Assembly: GCA_945906795.1 (NCBI GenBank)
Contig: CAMDRO010000002.1
Span: 48,295-112,294, forward strand
Direction: 5' to 3'
Length of the DNA: 64,000 nt
Source: Spirosoma fluviale
Lineage (GTDB): Bacteria; Bacteroidota; Bacteroidia; Cytophagales; Spirosomataceae
Positions 48,360-58,817 of this stretch are shown here, in pieces. The notes under the pieces are model-generated. The model made no database searches. It had not been told where the DNA came from and saw only the letters and a program-made list of their open reading frames with translations. Every line of letters starts with the position of its first letter. Position 1 is the first letter of the stretch. Made by a program: the position numbers and the translations under genes.

Positions 48360-48788
48360 TTATTGAATGCTAACAAGTTCAAGGTCAAATGTCAAATCTT
48401 TTCCAGCCAATGGATGATTAGCGTCCAAGGTAACATGAGTCTCAGTTAATTCAGTAATGACTACTTCAATCATCTGTCCACCATCTTGATGCATATTCAA
48501 GGAGGAGCCTAAGACCAGTTCGATATGAGACGGGATTTGCGTTCGTTCCATACTCACTGTACTTTCGGGAGAATATTCTCCATAAGCTTCTGCTGCAGGA
48601 ATGACGATTGTTTTTTTGTCCCCGATGCTCATACCTGTCACTCCATCGTCGAAGCCTTTGATGACCATACCGGAGCCAATTTGAAATTCTAATGGAGTTT
48701 TTCCTTCTGAGGAATCAAAAATGGAACCGTCAGTGTGTTTACCTGTGTAATGTACGGCGACCTGATCGCCAGCTTTTGCAATAGACAT
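48360..48788 (-). CDS. FKBP-type peptidyl-prolyl isomerase (SlyD-like)
   Basis: [44 protein letters not shown]; insert domain then [19 protein letters not shown]. Confidence 0.92.
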   Translation of the reverse strand: MSIAKAGDQVAVHYTGKHTDGSIFDSSEGKTPLEFQIGSGMVIKGFDDGVTGMSIGDKKTIVIPAAEAYGEYSPESTVSMERTQIPSHIELVLGSSLNMHQDGGQMIEVVITELTETHVTLDANHPLAGKDLTFDLELVSIQ

Positions 48789-49054
48789 AAAAAATCGTTA
48801 AAAATTTAATAAAGACAAAGGTCAATATTTTTAGCGATTTATTAGGCAATATGAAGGGCAAATTTTTGCTGTAGAGATATTCAAAACCCATATATTTAGT
48901 GGGGTATCTGTCGTAAAAGATAAGCCCATCACTGGGATATAAAATTTGTGATTAGTGAATTATGATTGTGAGTGAGTCATCTTGCTGTTTTAGGAACAGC
49001 AAAATTACGGCTAATTCAAAAAATAAAAGGGATGAAAATTAGTTTAGCCAATTC

Positions 49055-49564
49055 TTACTCGGCTTTTGGAATAATTTCTTTTCGACAATACACATTTTTA
49101 AACTTGATCGATAAGGTGTCGCCTAGGTCAATGGCCGTTTGAAAATCTTGGCAGGCCTCAGATAAATACCCCGTATTTAATAATTTGATTCCTCGATTAT
49201 AATAAGCTTCAGGGAAATAAGGGTAAAGTTGAATGGTCATTGAAAAATCTTCGATCGCACCTTTTTCTTTCCCAAATTTGGATTTGAAATATCCTCGATA
49301 AAAATAATAATTCGCATTATTGGGGTCAAGCTTGATAGCTCTCGTTAAATCATTGATGGCTCCTGTATAAAGTCCATAAAAACCTCGGCTTAATGCGCGG
49401 GCAAAAAGTATTTCTGGATTATAGGGATCTTTTTGGTAAGCAATGCTTAGGTCTTCATTAGCCCCTTTATAGTCTTCAGATCGAAGTTTGGCTAATCCAG
49501 AACTGTATTCCAACATACAACTGGAACAAAAAATGAGTATAAAAAATAGTGAAAATCGCCCCAT
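49055..49564 (-). CDS. TPR lipoprotein
   Basis: FFILIFCSSCMLEYSSG lipobox; repeated NDLTRAIKLDPNNANYYFYRG-type TPR units. Confidence 0.88.
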   Translation of the reverse strand: MGRFSLFFILIFCSSCMLEYSSGLAKLRSEDYKGANEDLSIAYQKDPYNPEILFARALSRGFYGLYTGAINDLTRAIKLDPNNANYYFYRGYFKSKFGKEKGAIEDFSMTIQLYPYFPEAYYNRGIKLLNTGYLSEACQDFQTAIDLGDTLSIKFKNVYCRKEIIPKAE

Positions 49565-52009
49565 CTATTTAAACGTTACTATGGTTACACCTGCTCCTCC
49601 TCGATCTGCATGTTCATCGACAAATGACTTAATTTGACTATAGCGCTTGAGTTGTTCGCGTACCAAATTACGTAAAATTCCATCTCCTTTTCCATGGAGG
49701 ATTTTAATTTCATTGGAACCTAACAACAAAGCATCGTTCATGTATTGATCTAAAATCACAAATACTTCTTCTCCTCTTTTTCCACGTACATCTAACGTGA
49801 TGGAAAATTGGGCCATGCGATCGTTGAAATCAATCCCTTGTAGCGCAGAAATTTTTTGTTTTTCTTGCTTGGGGGCATGAACTTTTTGTAATCGGTTGAC
49901 TTTGATGGTACTACTTATTCCGCCGAGTGCCACCACCACATCTTTTCCTTTGAATGCCATAATTTGACCAATGGCAGATTCTCCTTGGCCTTGATCTAAA
50001 GCCACCCAATCACCGATTGTCATAGGCCCTTTTAGACTTTTTGGATTGGGCTTTTCTAGGGGAATGAAGATTTTAGAAGGTATTTCGATCAATTCTTTTT
50101 TGACAAATGCGTCTAATTTGCCCCTGATTTCTTTTGTTTCTTCCTTTTGAGCCGACTTCTCTTTGATTTCACGAATGGTTTGTTCAATGCGGCCATTGGC
50201 TTCTTGGATTATTTTTTTTGCCTCTGCTTTGGCTTGATTAATGAGTCTTTTTTGTTCTTCCTCTACATGGTTTTTTAAGCTGGAGTATTGTTGTTTTATG
50301 GCTTCCGCTTGTTCGCTGGCTAAGGTTAATCGAATGTTTTTCGATTCCCATATTTGCTTCTCAGTTTCTGTTTCCATCAACATCTTATCGAAATCTACTT
50401 GCTTGGTCCCTAATTTCCTTCGAGCATTTTCAATGATATTAGCAGGTAAACCAATTTTTTGGGCAATCTCAAAAGCAAAAGAACTGCCCGGTTTCCCCAT
50501 ATCCAAAATGAATTGAGGTTCCAAATGTTCTGTGTCATAACGCATCGCGGCATTAAACAATCCGGCTTGTCGGTCTGCTAAATTTTTCAAATTCCCAAAG
50601 TGCGTATTGATCGCTCCAAAGCAACCTTTTTCTGCCAATTTTTCTAGGATGGATTCTGCTATGGCACCTCCTAGGGAAGGTTCCGTCCCCGTCCCAAATT
50701 CATCGACCAGGATCATTGTTTTAGGATTGACATGCCCTAAAAAATAATTCATATTACTCAAATGGGAGCTGTAGGTACTTAATTCATTTTCGATATTCTG
50801 ATCGTCCCCCATATCTAAAAAGATCTGGTCGAAAAACCCCATTGTAGATCCCTCAGCCATGGGAACTAAACAGCCTGTTTGGAATAGGTATTGCAATAAT
50901 CCCAAGGTGCCCAGGGTGACCGATTTTCCTCCGGCATTTGGCCCTGAGACGACCATGATTCTTTTTTTATCGTCGAGCATTATCGACAGGGGCTTTATTT
51001 TTTTTCCTATTTTATGTAAGGATTGTTCTAAAATGGGGTGCCTTGCATCTCGCCAATCAAGGGTAGGAATAGCTTTGATTTTGGGTAAAATAGCATTTAC
51101 CTCTGTAGCCCAAATAGCTTTGGATCTGATAAAATCGATCAGCCCGAGCCATTGAAACCAAGAACTTAGCATGGGAACTAAAGGTCTTATTCGGTCCGAC
51201 AAGCGGCTAAGAATTAATATAATTTCTCTGCGCTCCGCAGATTCCAATGATTTGATTTCGTTGTTGGCAATTAATGCATCCGCAGGTTCTAAAAACACCG
51301 TTTTTCCTGTATCGGATTCATCTTGAACAAAACCTTTTATTTTCCTTTTATGTTCCGCTGCAAGTGGAATGACCATTCGGCCATTTCGTAAAGTCAGGGA
51401 AAAGTCCTTGCTAACCCAACCTTCTTTATAGGCCTGATTGATCAAGCTGTCCAATTTTTTTCTCAGATTTTGTTCTTCTGCAAATCGCTTTCTGCGTAAT
51501 TCGCCTAAGGCTGGGGAGGCACTTTCCTTGATTTGGCCATTGCTGTCAAAAACTCGATCTAACTCCTTTATGATGGGCAGGATTTCCCTGAAATCCCCAT
51601 GTTCTTGCCCTTCCCATTTTTCCTTGAAAACTTGGGTAATCCGATGAATTTCCGGGTATTTCTCTGAATCTAATTTATAAAAAAAGCGGACACATTGATA
51701 TAAAATATCTAGTCCCCTTTGCCAATCACGCCATTCGTCGGCCGTTAAATAATGCCCTTCTAAATTTAAAGGGCCAAACCATTCGCGCAAATCATAATAA
51801 TCTTGTTGGGGCCACTCATCTCCATGCTCAGCCATCAACTGCTTCATCTCGCTAACTTGTTGGACCCATTGATTCACCAAAACAAAGCGGTTTGAAAACT
51901 TCATTTTATCTGCATATTCAGCGCCCATATTACTGAGGCATAGCGACTTAATGTGATTTTGAATCTGATTAAATCCTAGCTTTTCACCTATATTTTCTGG
52001 ATAATTCAT
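49565..52009 (-). CDS. mutS2: Endonuclease MutS2
   Basis: GRMVIPLAAEHKRKIKGFVQDESDTGKTVFLEP, VVSGPNAGGKSVTLGTLGLL, DEFGTGTEPSLGGAIAE, C-terminal Smr LDVRGKRGEE...ILHGKGDGILR. Start MNYPENIGEKLGF. Confidence 0.95.
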   Translation of the reverse strand: MNYPENIGEKLGFNQIQNHIKSLCLSNMGAEYADKMKFSNRFVLVNQWVQQVSEMKQLMAEHGDEWPQQDYYDLREWFGPLNLEGHYLTADEWRDWQRGLDILYQCVRFFYKLDSEKYPEIHRITQVFKEKWEGQEHGDFREILPIIKELDRVFDSNGQIKESASPALGELRRKRFAEEQNLRKKLDSLINQAYKEGWVSKDFSLTLRNGRMVIPLAAEHKRKIKGFVQDESDTGKTVFLEPADALIANNEIKSLESAERREIILILSRLSDRIRPLVPMLSSWFQWLGLIDFIRSKAIWATEVNAILPKIKAIPTLDWRDARHPILEQSLHKIGKKIKPLSIMLDDKKRIMVVSGPNAGGKSVTLGTLGLLQYLFQTGCLVPMAEGSTMGFFDQIFLDMGDDQNIENELSTYSSHLSNMNYFLGHVNPKTMILVDEFGTGTEPSLGGAIAESILEKLAEKGCFGAINTHFGNLKNLADRQAGLFNAAMRYDTEHLEPQFILDMGKPGSSFAFEIAQKIGLPANIIENARRKLGTKQVDFDKMLMETETEKQIWESKNIRLTLASEQAEAIKQQYSSLKNHVEEEQKRLINQAKAEAKKIIQEANGRIEQTIREIKEKSAQKEETKEIRGKLDAFVKKELIEIPSKIFIPLEKPNPKSLKGPMTIGDWVALDQGQGESAIGQIMAFKGKDVVVALGGISSTIKVNRLQKVHAPKQEKQKISALQGIDFNDRMAQFSITLDVRGKRGEEVFVILDQYMNDALLLGSNEIKILHGKGDGILRNLVREQLKRYSQIKSFVDEHADRGGAGVTIVTFK

Positions 52010-52935
52010 AGGCTGAAAAGGTGTTTGATCTTCTCTAGTAAAACGGTATTGATTTTGATGTAACTCTCCGCGGTCCAACCGGCAATATGAGGGCTAAAAA
52101 GCGTATTAGGATAGGATTTTAATTGTACAAAAAGTATTTGTTCCTCTTTTGACCAAGCATTAATTTTTTCATTGGGCAATACATCTAAGGCCAATCCTGA
52201 AATAATTCCTTGTTCTAAACCCCAAACTAAATGTTCTAAGGGCGTTATTGGGCCTCTCGAGCTATTCATCAAGACAATGGGTTTTTTAAAAGAGCTTAAA
52301 AATTCTTGATTAACCATTCCATTCGTTTCCTTCGTTAATGGAATATGCAAGGATATAATGTCAGCCTGTTGAAATATATCAGCTAAATCGGCCCCAAAAG
52401 GGGACGGAGCCGGGTTGTATTTATCATAAGCTAAAATCTGTAAACCAAAACCCAGCAATCGTTGGCACAGCGCTTGGCCCATATTTCCAAAACCAATAAT
52501 GCCGATGGTTTTGCCATGTATTTCCCAGCCTCTATTCGCTTCTCTTTTCCAGATGCCATTTCGAACTTCTGCATCTGCCGTATTTAAACGATGAGCGATG
52601 GTCAGTAATTGGCCCATGACATGCTCCGCCACCGCATCTTTATTTCCTTCGTTGGCTGAAAAAACGCGAATATTTTTCTTTTTGCACAAGGCTAAATCAA
52701 TTAGATCTAAACCTGCACCGGCTCTGGCTATAAAGCTTAACTGACTGGCAGACTCAATAAACTCAGCATCTAAGGTAAATTTGCTACGTAAAATCAAACC
52801 GCTATATTGGCCGATAATCAGCATGGTTTCCTGCTTGGATAAAGTCAACAACTCATCTACCTGAAAGCCCAAGGATTGTAAGCCCTCAGCCAAGGAGGAA
52901 TGTACCTCGTCGATGATGAGTACTTTTTTGACCAT
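52006..52935 (-). CDS. D-2-hydroxyacid dehydrogenase family protein
   Basis: GKTIGIIGFGNMGQALCQRL; MNSSRGP; SPHIAGWT. Confidence 0.9.
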   Translation of the reverse strand: MVKKVLIIDEVHSSLAEGLQSLGFQVDELLTLSKQETMLIIGQYSGLILRSKFTLDAEFIESASQLSFIARAGAGLDLIDLALCKKKNIRVFSANEGNKDAVAEHVMGQLLTIAHRLNTADAEVRNGIWKREANRGWEIHGKTIGIIGFGNMGQALCQRLLGFGLQILAYDKYNPAPSPFGADLADIFQQADIISLHIPLTKETNGMVNQEFLSSFKKPIVLMNSSRGPITPLEHLVWGLEQGIISGLALDVLPNEKINAWSKEEQILFVQLKSYPNTLFSPHIAGWTAESYIKINTVLLEKIKHLFSL

Positions 52936-52936
52936 A

Positions 52937-53944
52937 TTAAGCTTGCATTCGATTTTTGATTAATTCGATGGCCAAGAAAAAGGCATGTAAAAAAGAGCTA
53001 GGATCAGCTTCGTTTTTACCTGCAATATCATAAGCGGTTCCATGGTCTGGAGAGGTACGAATGATCGGCAATCCAGCGGTGAAATTAACCCCTGTTTCAA
53101 ATGCGATATACTTAAAGGGAATTAATCCTTGGTCATGGTACATGGCCAATACTCCGTCAAATTCTTTGAATTGCGCTTTGCCGAAGAACCCGTCGGCCGG
53201 ATAGGGTCCAAAAACCAATTGGGATTTCGATCTAAACTCTTCCACCACGGGTTGAATGATGTCTAATTCTTCTTGGCCCAACAACCCTGAATCGCCTGCA
53301 TGCGGGTTTAAACCTAATACCGCCAATTTGGGTTTTTCAATGGAGAAATCTTCTTTTAAACTCAGAAGAAATAACTCAATTTTCTCTTTAATTAATTCTT
53401 TGGTCAGCGTTTTTGCGACCTCTTGGAGCGGTAAATGTCCTGTCACGACGCCCATGCGTATGTCTTCGGAAACCAACATCATCAAGGAGGATTTTGCCTC
53501 AAATCGGTCTGTCAAATATTCCGTATGTCCAGGGAAATTAAATTCCTCGGATTGAATGTTATGTTTGTTGATTGGTGCCGTCACTAACGCAGATAAAAGT
53601 CCTTTGTCTAAATCTTTCGCAGATCTGTCTAAGCAATCAAAAGCAGCTTTTCCCGCCTCGGGAGTTTCCTTTCCAGGCTCTACTAGGGTGTTCGCATCGT
53701 CCCAGCAATTAACCAAATAGATTTGATCAGGTGCGAGGTCGCTAATTTCGCTAGCCGTTTTAAATTGAAAGTCCCTAGCTTCCATTCCATTTTTATAGAA
53801 ATTAAGTACTTTTTGAGAACCATAGATAATGGGCACACACCATTGTAAAATTTGCGGATTAGATAAAGCTTTTATAATGACTTCAGGGCCTATGCCATTA
53901 TAATCTCCTAACGTTATACCGATTAAAGGTTTTTTAGTGCTCAT
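52937..53944 (-). CDS. pdxA: 4-hydroxythreonine-4-phosphate dehydrogenase
   Basis: PLIGITLGDYNGIGPEVIIKAL, TAPINKHNI, FPGHTEYL, GLNPHAGDSGLLG, YHDQGLIPFK. ATG at 53944. Confidence 0.95.
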   Translation of the reverse strand: MSTKKPLIGITLGDYNGIGPEVIIKALSNPQILQWCVPIIYGSQKVLNFYKNGMEARDFQFKTASEISDLAPDQIYLVNCWDDANTLVEPGKETPEAGKAAFDCLDRSAKDLDKGLLSALVTAPINKHNIQSEEFNFPGHTEYLTDRFEAKSSLMMLVSEDIRMGVVTGHLPLQEVAKTLTKELIKEKIELFLLSLKEDFSIEKPKLAVLGLNPHAGDSGLLGQEELDIIQPVVEEFRSKSQLVFGPYPADGFFGKAQFKEFDGVLAMYHDQGLIPFKYIAFETGVNFTAGLPIIRTSPDHGTAYDIAGKNEADPSSFLHAFFLAIELIKNRMQA

Positions 53945-54165
53945 TAAAAATTCATATTTTTTCGATCTGCAAGTTAAGAAATTTCGAGGGAAGGCATACA
54001 ATATTTTTAATAGGCATTTATTTTACGATCATTAGAATTTTAATTTTTAGGATCGAACCCAATAATTATTGTAGCTTTTTAAGTTATTCAAAATAAAATA
54101 GTCTCTTGACTATAAATTTCCCAATATATTTATCATTTTTGTTACAATGCACGAAATATATTGAT

Positions 54166-57100
54166 ATGCCAAAATCATACGTAAATAAAATCTCTAGTCT
54201 TCTTGTTGCCAATCGAGGTGAAATTGCGATTCGAATTATGCGCGCTGCTTCTGAATTAGGAATTCGGACCGTAGCTGTATATACATTTGAAGATCGTTAT
54301 TCTCTTCATCGCTATAAAGCTGATGAGGCCTACCAAATAGGAAAAGAGAACGAACCGCTTAAGCCCTATTTAGATATTGAGGGATTGATTTCTTTATGTA
54401 AATCCAAGAAAATAGATGCCATTCATCCCGGATATGGTTTTCTTTCTGAAAACGTGAAGCTTGCTTTGCGTTGCCGAGAAGAAGGAATCGTATTTATAGG
54501 GCCTTCCCCAGAAGCCATGAAAGCGCTTGGGGATAAAGTAGCCGCTAAGGTAGCTGCTCATAAGGCTAATGTGCCTATGATTCAGGATTCGAAGGGAGAT
54601 TTAAGCGATTATGACTTGGCCTTGTCGGAAGCTAAGCGAATTACTTTCCCTGTTATGGTTAAGGCTGCTGCCGGTGGAGGAGGTCGGGGTATGCGCGTGG
54701 TGCGGAAGGAAGAAGACTTGGAGAAAGCATACCAAGAAGCAAGAAATGAAGCTAAAAATGCCTTTGGCGACGAAACAATTTTTATTGAAAAGTTCATTGA
54801 CGAGCCTAAACATATAGAGGTACAGTTATTGGGGGACCAACATGGAAACCTAGTCCATTTATATGAGCGCGATTGTTCAGTTCAAAGAAGATTTCAGAAG
54901 GTGGTTGAGATAGCTCCTTCCTTTGGATTAAAAGAAGAAACAAAGCAAAAACTATATGCGTATGCGTTGTCGATAGGGAAGGCGGTTAATTATTATAATG
55001 CTGGAACGGTCGAGTTTTTGGTCGATAAGGATGAAAATATTTTTTTCATCGAAGTGAATCCCCGGATTCAAGTAGAGCATACCATCACCGAAGAGGTAAC
55101 AGGCATCGATATTGTACGTACTCAGATTTTAATTGCCCAAAATTACAAGTTGTCCGATTCTGGAATTTATATTTTGAGCCAAGCCGATATTCCATTGCGT
55201 GGTTACGCTATCCAATGTCGGATTACCACTGAAGATCCTTCAAATGGCTTTAAGCCCGACTTTGGTACTATTATTGCCTATCGAAATGCCGCTGGTTTTG
55301 GGATTAGGTTGGACGAAGGATCCTCATATCCAGGAGTAAAAATTTCGCCTTATTTCGATTCGATGTTGGTAAAAGTAAGTGCCAAAGGTCGGACGCTAAG
55401 AGGTGCTTCAGAACGTTTAAATAGAGCATTAACGGAATTTAGAATTAGAGGGGTAAAAACAAATATTCCATTTTTACGCAATGTCATTACCCATCCGATT
55501 TTTCAGGATGGTCAGTGTACGGTACAATTTATTGACACACATCCTGAATTGTTTAAATTTAAACCGACTCGGGATCGTTCCACTAAGGCTCTTCGTTATT
55601 TGGGAGAGGTGATTGTGAATGGGAACCCTGATGTAAAAGTAAAGCCCACGGCTCCCTTTAGATTAGCTAAGATTCCTTTTGTGGATCCAGCGAAGGAATT
55701 TCCTAGAGGCAATAAGCAATTATTGGATGAATTGGGTCCAGAGAAATTTGCCAAACATATTCTAGACTCCAAGCAAATATATTTTACCGACACGACGTTT
55801 AGGGATGGGCATCAATCTTTGTTAGCGACCCGAGTAAGAACGCAGGATATGTTAGCGGTGGCCAATGGTTTTGCTAAGTCGTTTCCTTCTTTGTTTTCGA
55901 TGGAAGTTTGGGGAGGTGCCACCTTTGATGTGGCCATGCGGTTTTTACAGGAATCTCCTTGGAAGCGTTTACATGAATTTAGAGAGGCAATGCCTAACAT
56001 GTTGCTTCAAATGTTATTTAGGGGTTCCAATGCGGTGGGTTACTCCGCTTACCCCGATAATCTCATTGAGAAGTTTGTTGAGAAGTCTTCCGAAGCAGGA
56101 ATTGATGTCTTCCGTATATTTGATTCATTGAATTGGATTGAGGCGATGAAAGTGTCCATCAAAGCGGTTAGGGAAAGAACTCCCGGTATCGCTGAAGCGG
56201 CGATTTGCTATACCGGTGATTTATATACGAATCCCAAATACAATTTGTCTTATTATTTGGATATGGCGCGCCAATTGGAAGACGCAGGCGCACACATGCT
56301 AGCTATCAAAGACATGGCTGGTTTATTGAGGCCATTTCAGGCGGCTACTTTGGTGACTGAATTAAAAAAGACGATCGACATTCCGATTCATTTACATACG
56401 CATGATACGGCCTCAGTTCAGTCTGCTACCTATTTGAAGGCGATTGAGGCGGGAGTTAATATCGTGGATGGGGCATTGGGTGCAATGTCGGGCTTGACTT
56501 CCCAGCCTAATTTGAATTCTCTCGTGGCGATGTTGCAAGGTCAAAAAAATGAAAGCCATTTGGATTTGAATTTACTGAATGAGTATTCCAATTATTGGGA
56601 GGCGGTGCGCGCCATGTATGCGCCTTTTGAATCTGAATTGAAAGCGGGAACAGCTGAGGTATACAACAATGAAATTCCTGGGGGGCAGTATACTAATTTA
56701 CGTGGTCAGGCTATTGCCTTAGGGGTAGGGGATAAATTTGAGTTATTAAAAGATAATTATTCGGAGGCCAATAAGTTGTTTGGTGATATCGTGAAAGTTA
56801 CTCCTTCGTCAAAAGTTGTGGGAGATATGGCCATTTTCATGACCGCTAACTCACTGACGGCGGAGGATGTTTATGCGAAGGGAAGTACTTTGTCCTTCCC
56901 TGAATCGGTTAAAGACTTTTTCAAAGGGGGATTAGGCCAACCTTATCAAGGATTTCCCAAGCAATTACAAGAGATTATTTTAAAGGGCGAAGTGGCCTTA
57001 GAGGGTCGGCCTAATGACCATTTAGCGCCTATTGATTTCGATCAAGATTTCAAAGAATTTTCTTTGAAGTTCCCGGATATTGAAGACGGTTTCTTTGATT

Positions 57101-58026
57101 ACCTGTCCTATAAAATGTATCCAAAAGTTTTCGAGGACTATTATAAAAACCATGCACTTTATGGGGAATTATCTGCCTTGCCGACTCCCGCTTTTTTCTA
57201 TGGTTTAAAGCAGGATGAGGAGATCATGATTACGATCGAGCCTGGAAAGACGATTATTGTCAAGTTCCTATATATGTCAGATGCGGATGAGTCGGGCTTG
57301 CGGAATGTGACTTTTGATTTGAATGGTCAAGCCAGGCGAATTAAGATTTTAGATCGAAATATTAAGATTGAGAAAGCCCAGCATGCGAAGGCGAAGGCGA
57401 AGGGGGATATTGGAGCACCATTGCAAGGTCGATTGAGTCGTATATTAGTCAAGTCCGGAGATGAGGTAAAGAAAAATGCGCCTTTGTATATCATTGAGGC
57501 TATGAAAATGGAATCCATTGTTTCCGCTCCTTTTGAAGGCTTAATTGGGAATGTTGTGTTGAATGAGGGTACGGTTGTGGAGCAAGATGATTTAGTATTA
57601 ACGCTAGAGAAGGCTAAATTGCCAGAGCCAGATGTGGAGGAGTATTTATTTGTATATGGCACTTTGAGACGTGATTGTGGCAATGACCTACATCGATTAA
57701 TTGCCCGAAATTCTGATTATACTGGTATGGCAACATTCCAAGGACAAATGTATCAAATAGCAGATTATCCAGGTATTGTAGCTTCTGATAACGTTTCAGA
57801 CCAAGTGGTGGGGGAATTATATTTATTATCCAAAACGATTAAATTACTGAATGTATTAGATGAATACGAGGAATTTGATGCGGAAGATTTAACAGCTAGT
57901 TTATTTGTCAGAAATAAAGTGGATGTAAATTTGATGGGAAAAGTAATCAGCTCGTATGCGTATTTATACAACCGGCCAGTGGATTCGCTGAAACGGATTG
58001 CATCAGGTGATTTTATAAATGGATAA
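54166..58026 (+). CDS. pyc: Pyruvate carboxylase with C-terminal gamma-glutamylcyclotransferase/AIG2-like domain
   Basis: Biotin carboxylase (LLVANRGEIAIRIMRAA, HPGYGFLSEN), carboxyltransferase (DTTFRDGHQSLLATRVRT), biotinyl EAMKMES (57496 onward), then in frame VEEYLFVYGTLRRD...GELYLLS...LNVLDEYEEFD. Confidence 0.93.
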   Translation: MPKSYVNKISSLLVANRGEIAIRIMRAASELGIRTVAVYTFEDRYSLHRYKADEAYQIGKENEPLKPYLDIEGLISLCKSKKIDAIHPGYGFLSENVKLALRCREEGIVFIGPSPEAMKALGDKVAAKVAAHKANVPMIQDSKGDLSDYDLALSEAKRITFPVMVKAAAGGGGRGMRVVRKEEDLEKAYQEARNEAKNAFGDETIFIEKFIDEPKHIEVQLLGDQHGNLVHLYERDCSVQRRFQKVVEIAPSFGLKEETKQKLYAYALSIGKAVNYYNAGTVEFLVDKDENIFFIEVNPRIQVEHTITEEVTGIDIVRTQILIAQNYKLSDSGIYILSQADIPLRGYAIQCRITTEDPSNGFKPDFGTIIAYRNAAGFGIRLDEGSSYPGVKISPYFDSMLVKVSAKGRTLRGASERLNRALTEFRIRGVKTNIPFLRNVITHPIFQDGQCTVQFIDTHPELFKFKPTRDRSTKALRYLGEVIVNGNPDVKVKPTAPFRLAKIPFVDPAKEFPRGNKQLLDELGPEKFAKHILDSKQIYFTDTTFRDGHQSLLATRVRTQDMLAVANGFAKSFPSLFSMEVWGGATFDVAMRFLQESPWKRLHEFREAMPNMLLQMLFRGSNAVGYSAYPDNLIEKFVEKSSEAGIDVFRIFDSLNWIEAMKVSIKAVRERTPGIAEAAICYTGDLYTNPKYNLSYYLDMARQLEDAGAHMLAIKDMAGLLRPFQAATLVTELKKTIDIPIHLHTHDTASVQSATYLKAIEAGVNIVDGALGAMSGLTSQPNLNSLVAMLQGQKNESHLDLNLLNEYSNYWEAVRAMYAPFESELKAGTAEVYNNEIPGGQYTNLRGQAIALGVGDKFELLKDNYSEANKLFGDIVKVTPSSKVVGDMAIFMTANSLTAEDVYAKGSTLSFPESVKDFFKGGLGQPYQGFPKQLQEIILKGEVALEGRPNDHLAPIDFDQDFKEFSLKFPDIEDGFFDYLSYKMYPKVFEDYYKNHALYGELSALPTPAFFYGLKQDEEIMITIEPGKTIIVKFLYMSDADESGLRNVTFDLNGQARRIKILDRNIKIEKAQHAKAKAKGDIGAPLQGRLSRILVKSGDEVKKNAPLYIIEAMKMESIVSAPFEGLIGNVVLNEGTVVEQDDLVLTLEKAKLPEPDVEEYLFVYGTLRRDCGNDLHRLIARNSDYTGMATFQGQMYQIADYPGIVASDNVSDQVVGELYLLSKTIKLLNVLDEYEEFDAEDLTASLFVRNKVDVNLMGKVISSYAYLYNRPVDSLKRIASGDFING

Positions 58027-58029
58027 TAC

Positions 58030-58776
58030 ATGAAAAATTTTATTTTAATCGCTTTTTGTTTGATTTCTGCGTCTGTAATCGCCCAAGAAAATCTTAAAAA
58101 AGCGCATGCTCATAATGACTATGAACATGCTAAGCCATTTCTTGAGGCGTATAAATTAGGCTACGGTTCTATTGAAGCGGATGTGTATGCGATCAATGGC
58201 GAGTTGTTAGTCAGTCACAACTTAGCGGATGTAAAAGCAGATAGAACTTTGCAATCTCTTTATATTGACCCCATAGTAGCCGTATTAAAGGCGAAAAAGC
58301 AAGGTAATTTCCATCAGTTTTTAATTGATTTTAAAACGAATGCGGACTCAACTTTACCTTTATTGATTAAATTTTTAGCACCGCACAAAGACTTATTTGT
58401 CAAATCGGGTTTGCGCATTGTTATTTCAGGCAATCGTCCGCTGATCAAGGATTACATTAATTTCCCGACTTGGATCACGTTTGATGGACGGTCTACGGAA
58501 ACTTATCCGGCCGGACTTGGAAGCTATGTGATCTTGGAGAGTGAATCTGTCTATAAATTTGGGATGTGGAGTGGGCAATCGCCAATGCCTGCAGCCATGA
58601 AAGAGAAACTTAAGGTGTATGTGGAAAAAGTTCATGGAGCTGGTAGGAAATTGCGACTTTGGGGAACGCCAAATACATTAATGGCCTATCAAGCCTTGTG
58701 GGATTTGGGCGTGGATTACATTGGATCAGATAATTTGTCTGAATTGGCCGACTTTTTGAAATTAGCCGCAAAGTAA
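58030..58776 (+). CDS. Exported PI-PLC/GDPD-like phosphodiesterase
   Basis: Signal peptide; KAHAHNDYEHAKPFLEAYKLGYGSIEADVYAINGELLVSHNLADV. Confidence 0.8.
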   Translation: MKNFILIAFCLISASVIAQENLKKAHAHNDYEHAKPFLEAYKLGYGSIEADVYAINGELLVSHNLADVKADRTLQSLYIDPIVAVLKAKKQGNFHQFLIDFKTNADSTLPLLIKFLAPHKDLFVKSGLRIVISGNRPLIKDYINFPTWITFDGRSTETYPAGLGSYVILESESVYKFGMWSGQSPMPAAMKEKLKVYVEKVHGAGRKLRLWGTPNTLMAYQALWDLGVDYIGSDNLSELADFLKLAAK

Positions 58777-58817
58777 ATAGCTTTGCTTTTTTCCTTTTAT
58801 ACATAAAACCTATTTTA

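Noticed and set aside
54106-54165. N-terminal extension of pyruvate carboxylase (MTINFPIYLSFLLQCTKYID)
   Set aside because: Comes from an upstream alternative start; ATG at 54166 gives the normal N-terminus MPKSYVNKISSLLVANRGEIAIRI.
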